Part shown: positions 1 through 8,638 of the stretch, piece after piece
Layout: each line of letters opens with the position of its first letter
Numbering within the stretch: the stretch's first letter is position 1
The notes under the pieces: generated by a model
What the model was told of the DNA's origin: nothing
Seen by the model: the letters and a program-made list of their open reading frames with translations, nothing else
The model's database searches: none
Program-made: the position numbers and the translations under genes
Assembly: GCA_003142255.1 (NCBI GenBank)
Contig: PLLO01000018.1
Span: 267,304 to 304,227, forward strand
Direction: 5' to 3'
Origin: Bacteroidales bacterium
Lineage (GTDB): Bacteria; Bacteroidota; Bacteroidia; Bacteroidales; VadinHA17
DNA length: 36,924 nucleotides

Positions 1-1081
1 GCTGGGTTTGTTCCGGTCTGGAAACACTTCTCTGATTCTGTCCAGTCCTGTTAATGGTTCTGTCGGGAGTAGTAGTACGGCTGCGCGATACATTTCCATT
101 CTGATCAGGGGTACGATTGTCGCGCGATCTGTTGGTGACGCCGTTTCCCTGCTGACGCTGATTGCGGGAGTTGTCGCCTGCAGAGTTCATATCACGGTTA
201 TCCTGTCTCCTGTTGTTCTGGCCTGGATTCATCTTTGTGTAAAGAGCTTCACCTTCCTTTCTCTGTTCCGGGTGTGAATAGGTGTCTTTGTACCGGCCTT
301 CATTTATTCTGACTCCCACCTCGGGTGAATGTTCACGCAGGCCTCTGTAATAAAAGTCATCATAACGCTGATAGCGGTTGTGGTCCCAGCGGCGGTAATG
401 AGCATAATAGTCATTGTACCTGTTATATTGATATCCGTAATAATAATCCCAGTAGAAGGGGCGCCAGGGATGCCAGTAATCAGGGTAATTGCCCCAGTAC
501 CATGAAGAATGCCAGATCGAATAGTTGGGAAGATAGATGAACCTAACCAACGGCCATGCAGCTATCTCGAGAGGATTAGTCCTCACAACATTATCGTTGA
601 CCTGGTTTGTTTGTCTTCCGGCATATCCGGGGTTTGGAGTCTCCCCATTATTATCATCATATATCGGTTCAATTATATAATTCTTGCCATATAAAGCCTC
701 ATCGCCTATAAGCTGAATCTGGACAGATCCGTTGTTGAATCGCTGAACCGTAAATACGGCAACATCCTGACTTTCGTTCTTGTTAAGCACTGCCCTAAGT
801 ACTATGGTGTGAACATTGCCGTCGACGTAATCGGATACGGTTATATAATCGATCATGTTATCGCCGTTAAGGTCGAGGTTGTTTATCCTGGAGTTCTCGT
901 CATTTAGGCTTCTCTCAAAGCCTTCAATGGTCTGTGATTCCTGGAACAGTTTCATAACTGCGTAAAGGTTAAAATTGTCTCCCGGCAGTCCGAGATATTC
1001 TGCAGGATTTTCCTGTGCCATAACCGTGGTCCCGAAAGCGACCATGACTGCGAGAATCGATGTGAAAATTAACTTTTTCAT
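1..1081 (-). CDS. Secreted protein with EF-hand-like loop and Arg/Asn/Gln-rich tail, 3' end outside window
   Basis: Open from ATG at 1081 to the window edge (360 codons seen, no stop). Residues 1-23 are a signal peptide ending VMAQ. The first 130 residues form a compact domain with GLPGDNFNLY at 31-40 and a DxNxDxxxD calcium-loop-like motif (DLNGDNMID, 70-78), a pattern I know from uncharacterised exported Bacteroidota proteins. A middle part is very rich in Trp and Tyr (YYAHYRRWDHNRYQRYDD). The last ~110 visible residues are low-complexity Asn/Gln/Arg/Ser/Asp/Thr with no hydrophobic core, so probably disordered. No catalytic motif is visible. Function unknown; periplasmic or surface location inferred from the signal peptide. 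The gene stands alone, 140 bp from the next gene. Confidence 0.85.
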   Translation of the reverse strand, partial: MKKLIFTSILAVMVAFGTTVMAQENPAEYLGLPGDNFNLYAVMKLFQESQTIEGFERSLNDENSRINNLDLNGDNMIDYITVSDYVDGNVHTIVLRAVLNKNESQDVAVFTVQRFNNGSVQIQLIGDEALYGKNYIIEPIYDDNNGETPNPGYAGRQTNQVNDNVVRTNPLEIAAWPLVRFIYLPNYSIWHSSWYWGNYPDYWHPWRPFYWDYYYGYQYNRYNDYYAHYRRWDHNRYQRYDDFYYRGLREHSPEVGVRINEGRYKDTYSHPEQRKEGEALYTKMNPGQNNRRQDNRDMNSAGDNSRNQRQQGNGVTNRSRDNRTPDQNGNVSRSRTTTPDRTINRTGQNQRSVSRPEQTQ

Positions 1082-1221
1082 TGTCTGCGTTTATAAGAAT
1101 TATCTGTTCAGAATACTATATAACAAATGCTGTACCAAAAATTCAAGTCATGCAAGGCTGGTCGATTCGCTCCGTTTTAAAATCACCTGCCATACGACAG
1201 CTAAAGCTTTAGGCAAGACCT

Positions 1222-1977
1222 TCACCATCTGCTGTTCATCTGCATGAAACTCCTGTCCAGTTCTTCCCGGGATGCTTTAATGTGCCCTTCGGTCGTGCCA
1301 TACCCGATCTCGAAAATATCTTTTTCAAGACCCTTCATCACCGCGGAAACAAATTCCCCGGGTTTCAGGTCGACTTTAAAATTGCCTCTTCCGGCTCTGC
1401 CTTCAGGGTTTAGATCCGTATCGACAGCCGGTGGGACCACCTCGAAGACTTTGATCCCGACTTTTGAGAGCTGAAGCCTGGTTGCCATCGAGAAAGCATG
1501 AACCCCTGCCTTAGATGCACTGTAAACAGGCATCTTTGCTGCAGGAACAAACCCCAGCCCGGATGAAACATTGATGATTGCTGCTCCTTTCTTCCCGGCA
1601 AGAACAGGGGCGAAGAGCCCTGTAAGGATTATGGGGGCTTCGAGGTTTATCCTGATCTCATTCTCGCCGGCCATAAACCCGGAGATCCCTTTCGTGAGAT
1701 CAATATCACGCTGGATTCCTGCATTATTAATAAGTATATTTAGCCTGCTGAAGCTAGCCTTTATCCATTCGATGAGGGATTTTCTGTCTGCCTCTTCAGC
1801 AACATTGCACACTTTTATATGAAGCTCAGGATGATTCCTTTTAGCTTCAGCCAGCTTCTCTTCCTTGCGTCCGCAAATGATCACTTCATTCCCGGCCTCA
1901 AGGAAAGCTTCAGCGAACGCATAACCTATTCCTGTTGCCCCGCCTGTAATTAAAATACTGTTTCCCGAAATATCCAT
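1222..1977 (-). CDS. Short-chain dehydrogenase/reductase (DltE-like SDR)
   Basis: 251-residue classical SDR, normal length. Rossmann motif TGGATGIG at 11-18, NNAG at 84-87, structural Asn111, catalytic Ser138/139 (NVSSG), Tyr152 and Lys156 (YSASK). Expected to reduce or oxidise a carbonyl/hydroxyl with NAD(P)H in the cytoplasm; Arg37 after the second beta strand favours NADP. The N-terminus resembles DltE-type SDRs, whose substrate is not established. A strong AGGAGG lies just upstream of the ATG, which supports the start and is stronger than the signals at most genes here. It follows the nitroreductase gene by 15 bp, so the two are probably cotranscribed as a redox pair. Substrate unknown. 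Confidence 0.93.
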   Translation of the reverse strand: MDISGNSILITGGATGIGYAFAEAFLEAGNEVIICGRKEEKLAEAKRNHPELHIKVCNVAEEADRKSLIEWIKASFSRLNILINNAGIQRDIDLTKGISGFMAGENEIRINLEAPIILTGLFAPVLAGKKGAAIINVSSGLGFVPAAKMPVYSASKAGVHAFSMATRLQLSKVGIKVFEVVPPAVDTDLNPEGRAGRGNFKVDLKPGEFVSAVMKGLEKDIFEIGYGTTEGHIKASREELDRSFMQMNSRW

Positions 1978-1992
1978 TTTAACCTCCTTTTT

Positions 1993-2685
1993 TTATTTGG
2001 CCGGATATCCGACACTTTGTCCGAAAAGAGCTCTTTGTCCGGCATTCAGCTTTAATTTTGCCGCCAGCTCCGGTTTATTGCAGTTATGAAACCAGGCTGC
2101 AAGACCTTTTGAGGCGGCGAATAAATATACATTGCCCGCTATGAGACCCGTATCGACATAGTAATACGACTTTTGAATCTCAGGATCCAGAAGTCCAGGC
2201 TCCCGGTAACCTGACGTATTTTCAAGCTTATTCACATCTGCAACATATATCAGACGAACAGGAGCTTTGTCACCTGACCCGGCCTGACCTTTTCCGATAG
2301 CCAGCCTGCGATGGTCTCCGGCGATGACCGGTATCAGCTTGTGCCGAAAGGCATCATAAAGATAAATTCCTTCCTTAAGGGCGACATAAACATCAATTTC
2401 CTGGGAATTGCTTGCGGAGGCCGCTGTTCTCCCGGGTATTCCGAATGGACCTTTTTTGCGGTTCACCCCGTATGCTGCCCAGAGCAGATCTGAAAGCGTT
2501 TGAACAGAGAGTTCTCTGTCGCTTATTTCCCTGATGCTCCTTCTTTTTAGCAAGACCTGCACTATTGATTTCCCGGTACCGGAACCGGGCTTCAGCAATC
2601 TTACCGGCTCCTGAAACTGCAGAGAAATCTTTCCTTTTGGCAGGGAAGTTTCAATAGCTTTTTTTTCAATTCTTTTTCTGATCAT
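1993..2685 (-). CDS. Nitroreductase-family FMN oxidoreductase (SagB-like)
   Basis: 230 residues from the ATG at 2685. The family signature starts with KRRSIREISD (FMN phosphate-binding Arg-Ser-x-Arg), continues with LSDLLWAAYGVNR and SASNSQEIDVYV, and ends with VDTGLIAGNVYLFAASKGLAAW and a short C-terminal tail. This layout fits SagB/nitroreductase-type flavoproteins that reduce nitro compounds, quinones or enones with NAD(P)H. The frame stays open upstream to 3246, but that part lies antisense to the pseudouridine synthase gene and has no family similarity, so I reject the longer start. No clear Shine-Dalgarno precedes 2685. Probably first gene of a two-gene operon with the SDR. Substrate unknown. 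Confidence 0.88.
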   Translation of the reverse strand: MIRKRIEKKAIETSLPKGKISLQFQEPVRLLKPGSGTGKSIVQVLLKRRSIREISDRELSVQTLSDLLWAAYGVNRKKGPFGIPGRTAASASNSQEIDVYVALKEGIYLYDAFRHKLIPVIAGDHRRLAIGKGQAGSGDKAPVRLIYVADVNKLENTSGYREPGLLDPEIQKSYYYVDTGLIAGNVYLFAASKGLAAWFHNCNKPELAAKLKLNAGQRALFGQSVGYPAK

Positions 2686-2809
2686 ATCAACTTTAAGGTC
2701 TTTAATATTTGAGATTAAAAGTACACAATTTACTGGTTTGACGACCTGCAAGACCTGCAAAACAAAAATAATTCTTATCTTTTCCCTGCATAAAAAACAA
2801 TCCACTACA

Positions 2810-3679
2810 TTGAAGACAACTGTCGTCAAACCGCTCACCCTGATGGAATTCCTTACGGAACAGTATCCTGATTCGCCGCGGACAAGGATAAAAAAGCTGC
2901 TGCAGAGCGGCACCATACGGATAAACGAAAGACCGGTTACACTGCATTCATATAAGCTGATACCCGGCGATGTCGTTGAAGTCAACAAACAGGCAGGTAA
3001 CGCGGCAAGGGCCGGATTGCCTTTTCCTGTTTTATTTGAAGACAATGATATTATAGTTGTCGATAAGCCTGCCGGCAAACCAACGTCAAGCACCGATGGC
3101 AGCATCAGCATCCAGGAGATCCTATCCGAATTTTTGAAGAGACAGAGCAAGGGAAAATACAAAGCATACATTGTGCACCGTCTCGATAAAGAAGTGTCGG
3201 GCGTGCTTCTTTTTGCAAAGACGCTTGAGGCTATGGAGACGATCAAGGAAAAGTGGGAGGAGACGGAAAAGCATTACTATGCGCTCGTCGAGGGGATCCC
3301 GGTTAAGGCTGAGGATAAAATAGAGAGCTGGCTTCTTGAGGACAGGTCACAGAAGGTTCATTCAGTAAGCGAAACGCCCGAAGCAAAATTTTCAATCACA
3401 AATTACACTACAATAAAGCAGGTTAACAATAACACTCTTCTTGATATCAAGACAGATACAGGAAGAAAAAACCAGATAAGGGTGCATCTTTCGGATATCG
3501 GATGCCATATCGTTGGTGACAGGAAATACGGAGCTTCGGCTGAATTCGAGCGACGCATCAGGCTTCATGCATATTCTTTATCGTTTCCTCATCCGTCTGA
3601 CGGCCGGACCATAACCGTGAAGTCACCTATGCCTGATGGGTTCCTTACGCTTAAACTGAAGGACGAGCATTATAAATAA
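2810..3679 (+). CDS. RluA-family pseudouridine synthase
   Basis: Isomerises uridine to pseudouridine in structured RNA, most likely 23S rRNA. An N-terminal S4 RNA-binding domain (FLTEQYPDSPRTRIKKLLQSG) is followed by the catalytic motif HRLDKEVSG, whose Asp (residue 126 from this start) is the family nucleophile, and by GRKNQIRVHL and GDRKYGA. About 289 residues, normal for the family. The start is uncertain: the first in-frame ATG is at 2843, which would cut the first strand of the S4 domain, so I prefer TTG at 2810; an earlier TTG at 2738 lies in a repeat-like stretch. It is divergent from the nitroreductase gene. Which RNA position is modified cannot be told from the sequence. Confidence 0.92.
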   Translation: MKTTVVKPLTLMEFLTEQYPDSPRTRIKKLLQSGTIRINERPVTLHSYKLIPGDVVEVNKQAGNAARAGLPFPVLFEDNDIIVVDKPAGKPTSSTDGSISIQEILSEFLKRQSKGKYKAYIVHRLDKEVSGVLLFAKTLEAMETIKEKWEETEKHYYALVEGIPVKAEDKIESWLLEDRSQKVHSVSETPEAKFSITNYTTIKQVNNNTLLDIKTDTGRKNQIRVHLSDIGCHIVGDRKYGASAEFERRIRLHAYSLSFPHPSDGRTITVKSPMPDGFLTLKLKDEHYK

Positions 3680-3770
3680 GGTGCAAAGGTGCAAAGGTGT
3701 TAAATCTAAGGGTGTTCAAGTGTGAATACCTGCTTTTATACAGAGTATCCAAATTGACTGATAAAATATA

Positions 3771-4667
3771 ATGCTCTCATCCATAACAGATCTTTTTTTA
3801 AGAATTGCGCTTTTTGATGCCGGGGTCACAAATCCCCAGCTTCAGCATCTGGCAATCTCTTTTGTAATTGTAATGATAACAGCCGCCCTGGTTTGTTTCG
3901 CGGTAAGTGAAATGACATTTAATTATAGTCAGGTCGATAAGCTATGGAGCCTTATGCCGATAGCTTACAGCCTGATGGCTCTTTTCACTTTTCCTTCGCC
4001 GCGCATGTTGATCATGTTTATCCTTGTTGCTGTCTGGGGCTTACGCCTTAGCTATAATTTCTATCGCAAGGGAGGATATAATATCATTCCCTGGAAGGGG
4101 GAGGAGGATTACAGATGGAAGATTATGCGCAATAATCCATCACTTAAGGGAAGGTTCCGTTTTGGTTTGTTCAATCTCTTTTTCATTTCATTTTATCAGC
4201 ATTTCCTGATATTTCTGTTTTGCACACCTCTTCTTATGGTTGCAAAAAACCGGGATGCTGGCCTGAACTGGCTGGATATAATTGCAGCCTCTCTGATGCT
4301 GCTATTCATAATCGCTGAGAGCATAGCCGACAATCAACTTTTCAGGTTCCATAAGCTGAAGAAGCAGGGAGAATCTACTGACGGGCCATATGCAGGGTCA
4401 CTTAAGAAGGGATTTCTTTCTGAAGGATTATGGCGTTATGTGAGGCATCCCAATTATGCCTGCGAGCAGGCAATATGGATAAGCTTTTATCTGTTCAGCG
4501 TTGCTGCTTCGGGTAAATGGATTAATATTACGCTTGCAGGGTTCGTTTTGCTTGTTATCCTTTTCGTAGGCAGCAGCAGTCTTACAGAAAAGATAAGCGG
4601 AGAAAAATATCCGGGTTACGCAGCCTACAAAAAAGAGCTGCCCCGGTTTCTGCCGCGGCTCTTTTAA
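3771..4667 (+). CDS. DUF1295 / steroid 5-alpha-reductase-like integral membrane protein
   Basis: 298 residues with about six or seven hydrophobic segments. The C-terminal part carries the DUF1295 hallmark RHPNYACEQAIW, followed by a hydrophobic stretch and the ending EKYPGYAAYKKELPRFLP. This C-terminal fold is shared with isoprenylcysteine methyltransferase and steroid reductase families, where the Arg-His-Pro motif contributes to cofactor binding. The natural substrate of bacterial DUF1295 proteins is not established; a lipid is a reasonable guess. It starts 91 bp after the pseudouridine synthase, across a short GGTGCAAA tandem run, so it may have its own promoter. No Shine-Dalgarno is seen. 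Confidence 0.88.
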   Translation: MLSSITDLFLRIALFDAGVTNPQLQHLAISFVIVMITAALVCFAVSEMTFNYSQVDKLWSLMPIAYSLMALFTFPSPRMLIMFILVAVWGLRLSYNFYRKGGYNIIPWKGEEDYRWKIMRNNPSLKGRFRFGLFNLFFISFYQHFLIFLFCTPLLMVAKNRDAGLNWLDIIAASLMLLFIIAESIADNQLFRFHKLKKQGESTDGPYAGSLKKGFLSEGLWRYVRHPNYACEQAIWISFYLFSVAASGKWINITLAGFVLLVILFVGSSSLTEKISGEKYPGYAAYKKELPRFLPRLF

Positions 4668-4708
4668 TTTGAATAGGTTATATTATTTACTTCTCTTCAG
4701 GAGTTACA

Positions 4709-5680
4709 TTAATTTGATACATCTTCAATTAAGCTTTCCCGCAGGTCAAAAAGCTCCCATCGTTTTGAAAGCACTTCGGAACGCTTTTCTTTAAGGAGAT
4801 TAATAAAATCCCTGACACCAAGCTGGTCGTTCCCATTTGCATGAATGAGGACAATACTTCCATTCTTTGGCCACTGGCCTTTTGCCAGCCAGGCATCACT
4901 GCCTACCGGAATCAATCCGAAGCTCAGGATCTTATTGTATATTTTGAGATCTGAAACTAATCCGGGGAAACGGAAAAAGACGGATGGAACAATATCTTTC
5001 TGAAGAAGCGCAATTTCCGTTCGAAGAACTTCAGAATCGATATCTGTCCCCGGAGCCATCATGAAATTTTCTTTAAGCGGAACATCTTTATATGTATTAT
5101 GGTTGTAAGAATGGTTAATCCATATAATGTCAAGCTTGCCAGCGCGCCCAAGGCTGTCAAGCCATCTCAGGTCGCCCGGATGCCTGTTGATCCATCGGCC
5201 GGTTATAGAGACTGCAATCGGAACGGGGTTCTCAACCAGTCCGATTTCATTAATAAGATCGGTAAAAACAATCCGGTCCAGCGGACGCTGGGATGGACAC
5301 AGGTCTATCGTAATGTCGATACCCTTTTGTGAAGGCAGGAACCGTTTGAAGCCAGCATCCTGCAAAGTATCGCTGTACTTTTCAGCCTGCTTCATTGCCA
5401 TGAAATACGGGGTTGAGGAATATCTTAACCGGATGGTTGTCCATGTGGACGGATTAATATTAATGCTGTCTGCTGATAATATTTTCGTATCAAGCGACTT
5501 CGGCGATACGGTCAAATAGCAGGTATGTCCGTCTTTTGCGAACCTCCTTAAAATGACAACTTCATCTGAATTATTCCTGCAAACGCCCCAGCCGGTGAAT
5601 GGAACATAATTGCTGATAATCTGTCCGGAGATTGTGTCTGTGAACAGTATGACCAGAGGTAATATTCTTAAAAACTTCAT
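4709..5680 (-). CDS. Secreted polysaccharide deacetylase-like (NodB homology) protein, divergent
   Basis: 323 residues with a signal peptide ending near ISGQ. The second half follows the NodB fold: a first motif TIDLCPSQ at the place of the usual T-F-D-D, a metal-binding NHSYNHNTY (H-x3-H), RFPGLVSD in place of R-x-P-Y, and LIHANGN with the last catalytic His. Typical members remove N- or O-acetyl groups from chitin, peptidoglycan or xylan. One of the two motif-1 Asp residues is absent, so activity or metal use may differ. GTG at 5686 is possible, but ATG at 5680 has GAGG at the right distance. The stop lies 42 bp from that of the convergent DUF1295 gene. Confidence 0.82.
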   Translation of the reverse strand: MKFLRILPLVILFTDTISGQIISNYVPFTGWGVCRNNSDEVVILRRFAKDGHTCYLTVSPKSLDTKILSADSININPSTWTTIRLRYSSTPYFMAMKQAEKYSDTLQDAGFKRFLPSQKGIDITIDLCPSQRPLDRIVFTDLINEIGLVENPVPIAVSITGRWINRHPGDLRWLDSLGRAGKLDIIWINHSYNHNTYKDVPLKENFMMAPGTDIDSEVLRTEIALLQKDIVPSVFFRFPGLVSDLKIYNKILSFGLIPVGSDAWLAKGQWPKNGSIVLIHANGNDQLGVRDFINLLKEKRSEVLSKRWELFDLRESLIEDVSN

Positions 5681-6061
5681 TAACACCTCTTTTTTTAGCG
5701 GATCAAATTTAGTTTTTTCCTCAATATTTTCGTTTCATTTTCTCATTCTCAGGCTATTTTCCCTCAATTACCATTTAGAAAAATCCGGATGTATGATCAT
5801 AATATTGATTGCATGGCAATACACTTGTCTCTAAAATCCTGTAAAAAAGATAAAATAAGAAATTACAGGATGGAAGATCTGGAAGATTTCTTCAGCCATC
5901 GCAAGCTCAAAGACTCACACTGATTAACCCTCAGGCAGCGGTTCATTTATACATCACCCCAGTCCTTCTTCAAAGGGGAAGATTATTTGTTTCACGACTT
6001 GCAAGACTGCAAGACAGCGATCCGCCGGTTGGTGGAGAGCAATACATCGCGAAGCGATCTG
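5681..6061. other. Intergenic region without a gene
   Basis: 381 bp between two minus-strand genes. It contains a candidate -7 box for the deacetylase gene (5704-5711) and, at about 5993-6018, a stretch with TTGCAAGACTGCAAGAC that resembles the run at 2738-2762. No ORF with recognisable similarity and no terminator-like hairpin with a T-tract is seen. Confidence 0.5.
5704..5711 (-). promoter_or_regulatory. Candidate Bacteroidota -7 box (TAAATTTG)
   Basis: On the minus strand this reads TAAATTTG, a full match to the TAnnTTTG consensus of the primary Bacteroidota sigma factor, 24 bp before the deacetylase ATG. No clear -33 TTG is seen at the usual spacing, so this is modest evidence. Confidence 0.35.
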
Positions 6062-7771
6062 CTAATGCAGGTCCGGCATCTTATCTCTCGTGATGACGTA
6101 AGAGTAGTTGAAGAATGTACTCCACCATGCTGATCCATTATGGGTGGGAGACTCCGTATAATCGCCATTCCAGGGCATGAACCACGACCACATATCTCCA
6201 TATATCTTCATCTGGGAAGGATCGGGGACTGAACCGCATTCAGAGAGTGTAATTATTTTCCGGCCTGCAAATATTTCCTTCACCCTGTTAAATTCAAAAT
6301 ATTGTGAGCTATGCTGGTTTTCGCCGGGATAAATATCCATTCCGATTATATCAACATAATTGTCGCCAGGATACCAGTCGAGCGCATCTGAATTTGTATT
6401 CGTAGTCCATACCCAAATCAGGTTATTCAGGCCCCAATGATTTACCAGCCTGTCGTACATGAGCAGCCACAGCGCCTTGCATGGTGCTGGTCCCTTGGCT
6501 CCCCACCAGAACCAGCCTCCTGCAGATTCGTGCAGCGGCCGCCAGATAACAGGTATGTTGGCATCCTTGAATTCCTTCAGGTAAACGGCGATGGTATCAA
6601 TGTCATTAACCATTGCTTTATATTCATCTGATCCCGTATCATAAATTTTCGATACGTCGAATGTTGTGCTGGTAGTATAGAAGGCTCCTGATTTTGTCAG
6701 AGGATCGCGCCAGTGCCACATCAGTCCAACTATACCGTTATTATCCCACCATGTTTTGCCCAGGTTGAACGGAGCTTCATATAAAATGGTCGGAGAATTC
6801 CGGATTGTGTGATCAATAAAATCGAAACAGGTCAGTGCCGGCCATTTGCCGGTACTAGTATGCACCCATGTGGCCTCGGTGATATTTGTACTGTAGTTGG
6901 CCATCGTTCCTGAAATGACGTTTGTAAGAAAGCTGGTTCTCAGGTAATTATACAGGTTAACTGCCTGTGTTGAAGCTCCTGCGGTTACCGGATTAACATC
7001 AATGTTGAACGAGGTCCCGGAACCCGTATTTGGAACAATTTTTATGTAATCGATTAAAAACCAGGTCCATTCTGGTGTAAGCTTAATGAGATTACTGCCT
7101 GCCTGCAAAACTACGGTACCGAATTTCTTCTCGGTGAAACCTGCAGATTCTGTAAGCTGAAATGCGCCTTTAATGCCGTTAATGTCAAGATCACAGATCT
7201 TGGCTCCATAGTTTGAAGTTGAATATCCTACATAGAGATCGAACTTGCCGGCCGTAATGTTTTCCAGTTCGAAAGTCACATAATCTGTAGAATTAAAAAA
7301 TCCTCCCACATAGCCGGTTCCCGAATAGCCGGTTATAGCCTTTAGTATGGAGTTTGTAGACGACATCAGGGCATATTCAGCCTCATATTTACCATCTGTA
7401 GGCTGAGGATACCTGGTTGTAAATGAGAAAGTAACGGCTGTGGCATAATTGTTATTCAGGTCCTTCACAGAGTGAGCAGAAACATTGACATTATAAGTCA
7501 TTCCTTCAGCAAGGGTGATAGTTATCCTTACCTGCTTGCCTGAAGCAGTAGCTGTTTTTGATACGCCATTTATGGTGATCTGATAATTATCGTCGAGAAC
7601 AACGTCTTCACTATAAGTTATATAAACCCAGGATGTGGCAGAAACCCTGGTTGTACCGTTTGATGGCAGTGTAGAGGACATCGTCGGAGCAATAGTGTCA
7701 CCGGGTGCCGATTTTTTGCACGATGTGGTGGTCAGCGAAATTATCAGTAAAAAAACCAGATATTTTTTCAT
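6062..7771 (-). CDS. CBM35-GH26 beta-mannanase lipoprotein
   Basis: 569 residues. A lipoprotein signal (TTTSCKK) anchors the protein to a membrane. Next comes an SbsA-type bacterial Ig-like domain (about 30-125, ending FSFTTRYP), a CBM35/CBM6-like carbohydrate-binding domain (about 130-245, opening KYEAEYALMSS and ending LIDYIKIVP), and a GH26 catalytic domain to the C-terminus. The acid/base Glu415 sits in WRPLHESAGGWFWWG and the nucleophile Glu511 in TLSECGSVPD. GH26 enzymes of this form hydrolyse beta-1,4-mannan, retaining the anomeric configuration. It is a single gene with no SusC/SusD neighbours. A TAAATTTG box lies 69-76 bp upstream of the start codon. Exact polysaccharide specificity is inference. 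Confidence 0.93.
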   Translation of the reverse strand: MKKYLVFLLIISLTTTSCKKSAPGDTIAPTMSSTLPSNGTTRVSATSWVYITYSEDVVLDDNYQITINGVSKTATASGKQVRITITLAEGMTYNVNVSAHSVKDLNNNYATAVTFSFTTRYPQPTDGKYEAEYALMSSTNSILKAITGYSGTGYVGGFFNSTDYVTFELENITAGKFDLYVGYSTSNYGAKICDLDINGIKGAFQLTESAGFTEKKFGTVVLQAGSNLIKLTPEWTWFLIDYIKIVPNTGSGTSFNIDVNPVTAGASTQAVNLYNYLRTSFLTNVISGTMANYSTNITEATWVHTSTGKWPALTCFDFIDHTIRNSPTILYEAPFNLGKTWWDNNGIVGLMWHWRDPLTKSGAFYTTSTTFDVSKIYDTGSDEYKAMVNDIDTIAVYLKEFKDANIPVIWRPLHESAGGWFWWGAKGPAPCKALWLLMYDRLVNHWGLNNLIWVWTTNTNSDALDWYPGDNYVDIIGMDIYPGENQHSSQYFEFNRVKEIFAGRKIITLSECGSVPDPSQMKIYGDMWSWFMPWNGDYTESPTHNGSAWWSTFFNYSYVITRDKMPDLH

Positions 7772-7839
7772 AAGATTGTCTTTAGAGGTCAGGCGTCAGA
7801 TTACTTGAGATCACAAACAGAATGTAAAAATAGGTATAA

Positions 7840-7847
7840 CAAATTTA
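7840..7847 (-). promoter_or_regulatory. Candidate Bacteroidota -7 box for the GH26 gene
   Basis: TAAATTTG on the minus strand, about 70 bp upstream of the mannanase ATG at 7771. It matches TAnnTTTG fully; the -33 element is not clear. Confidence 0.35.
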
Positions 7848-7946
7848 AGACGATAAAATTAAACCGAGGCTTGCTTTTGTTTATTTTTCAGGGGTGGCTG
7901 GTTCATTGGGATAAGCTACCGGCTTATGGTTGGTACCAAACAGGTT

Positions 7947-7962
7947 CCCCTCCTGGGAGGGG
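7947..7962. repeat. CCCCTCC-TG-GGAGGGG hairpin repeat
   Basis: Perfect 7-bp arms around TG, followed by a run GGGGTGGG. A second copy with AA in the centre lies at 11672-11687. It is intergenic between divergent genes, and looks like a dispersed REP-type unit rather than a terminator (no T-tract directly after the stem). Confidence 0.55.
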
Positions 7963-8013
7963 TGGGGGTGGGTTTTAATTATCATTTATTATCTCTTTTT
8001 AATCTCCTCTTAC

Positions 8014-8021
8014 TATATTTG
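8014..8021 (+). promoter_or_regulatory. Candidate Bacteroidota -7 box (TATATTTG)
   Basis: TATATTTG matches TAnnTTTG and lies 40 bp before the ATG at 8062. No convincing -33 TTG. Confidence 0.35.
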
Positions 8022-8061
8022 ATAATCATATTTGTCACTAAATCGTACATATTTAAAAGCA

Positions 8062-8622
8062 ATGAAAAAATACACCCAGCCGGGCATTTTCTCTATCATG
8101 GTGATGCTGTCTTGTATCATACTCTGTATAGTATTGCTTTTTATTATTGGTTTTGATGAAGCCCTTCCTGTCGCAATAATAAGCTTTGTCATCCTGATAT
8201 TTATTGTCTGCCTGTTTATATTTTATAAGCTCACAATTATTATTGATGATACCCACCTGACATTTTCAATGGGGATCGGGCTTATAAGCAAGAGTTATCC
8301 ATTGTCGGATATTAAAAGCTGCACTCCTGTAAAAAATTCCGTTTTATGGGGGGTAGGTGTCCATATGACACCCTCAGGATGGCTCTATAATGTTTCCGGA
8401 TTAAGTTCCGTAGAGCTCTCATTTAAAAACCGCAAAGCAAAGATACTTATCGGAACCGACAGGCCGGATGAGGTTGTGGAAGCAGTAAGAGCAAAAATCA
8501 ACGGCGTTCAGGCCGGATCATTCTACGAGAAGAGCGGAAAACAGGGAATTTATCTTGCAGTAGCAGTACTTACTCTTATTATCGGCATCTTAATTTTCAT
8601 ACTTGTTTCCGGTCACCAGTAG
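8062..8622 (+). CDS. Small membrane protein with PH-like middle domain
   Basis: 186 residues. Two N-terminal membrane segments (about 10-30 and 35-60) are followed by a soluble part with alternating strands (LTIIIDDTHLTFSMGIGL, VELSFKNRKAKILIGT, then a helix DEVVEAVRAKIN), which resembles bacterial PH-type domains; a last membrane helix ends at SGHQ. No known function. ATG at 8062 was chosen; TTG at 8032 is also in frame but less likely. The last codons (GTCACCAG) resemble the GGTCACC/GGTCGCC repeats that follow, so the 3' end may have been reshaped by repeat insertion. It converges on the M1 peptidase gene. Confidence 0.75.
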   Translation: MKKYTQPGIFSIMVMLSCIILCIVLLFIIGFDEALPVAIISFVILIFIVCLFIFYKLTIIIDDTHLTFSMGIGLISKSYPLSDIKSCTPVKNSVLWGVGVHMTPSGWLYNVSGLSSVELSFKNRKAKILIGTDRPDEVVEAVRAKINGVQAGSFYEKSGKQGIYLAVAVLTLIIGILIFILVSGHQ

Positions 8623-8638
8623 TTCACCCTCTCGCCCT

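Noticed and set aside
2738-2809. N-terminal extension of the pseudouridine synthase from TTG
   Set aside because: It lies in repeat-like DNA (GACCTGCAAGACCTGC) and the S4 domain is complete from 2810.
2686-3246. N-terminal extension of the nitroreductase
   Set aside because: It is antisense to the pseudouridine synthase gene and adds residues with no similarity to the family.
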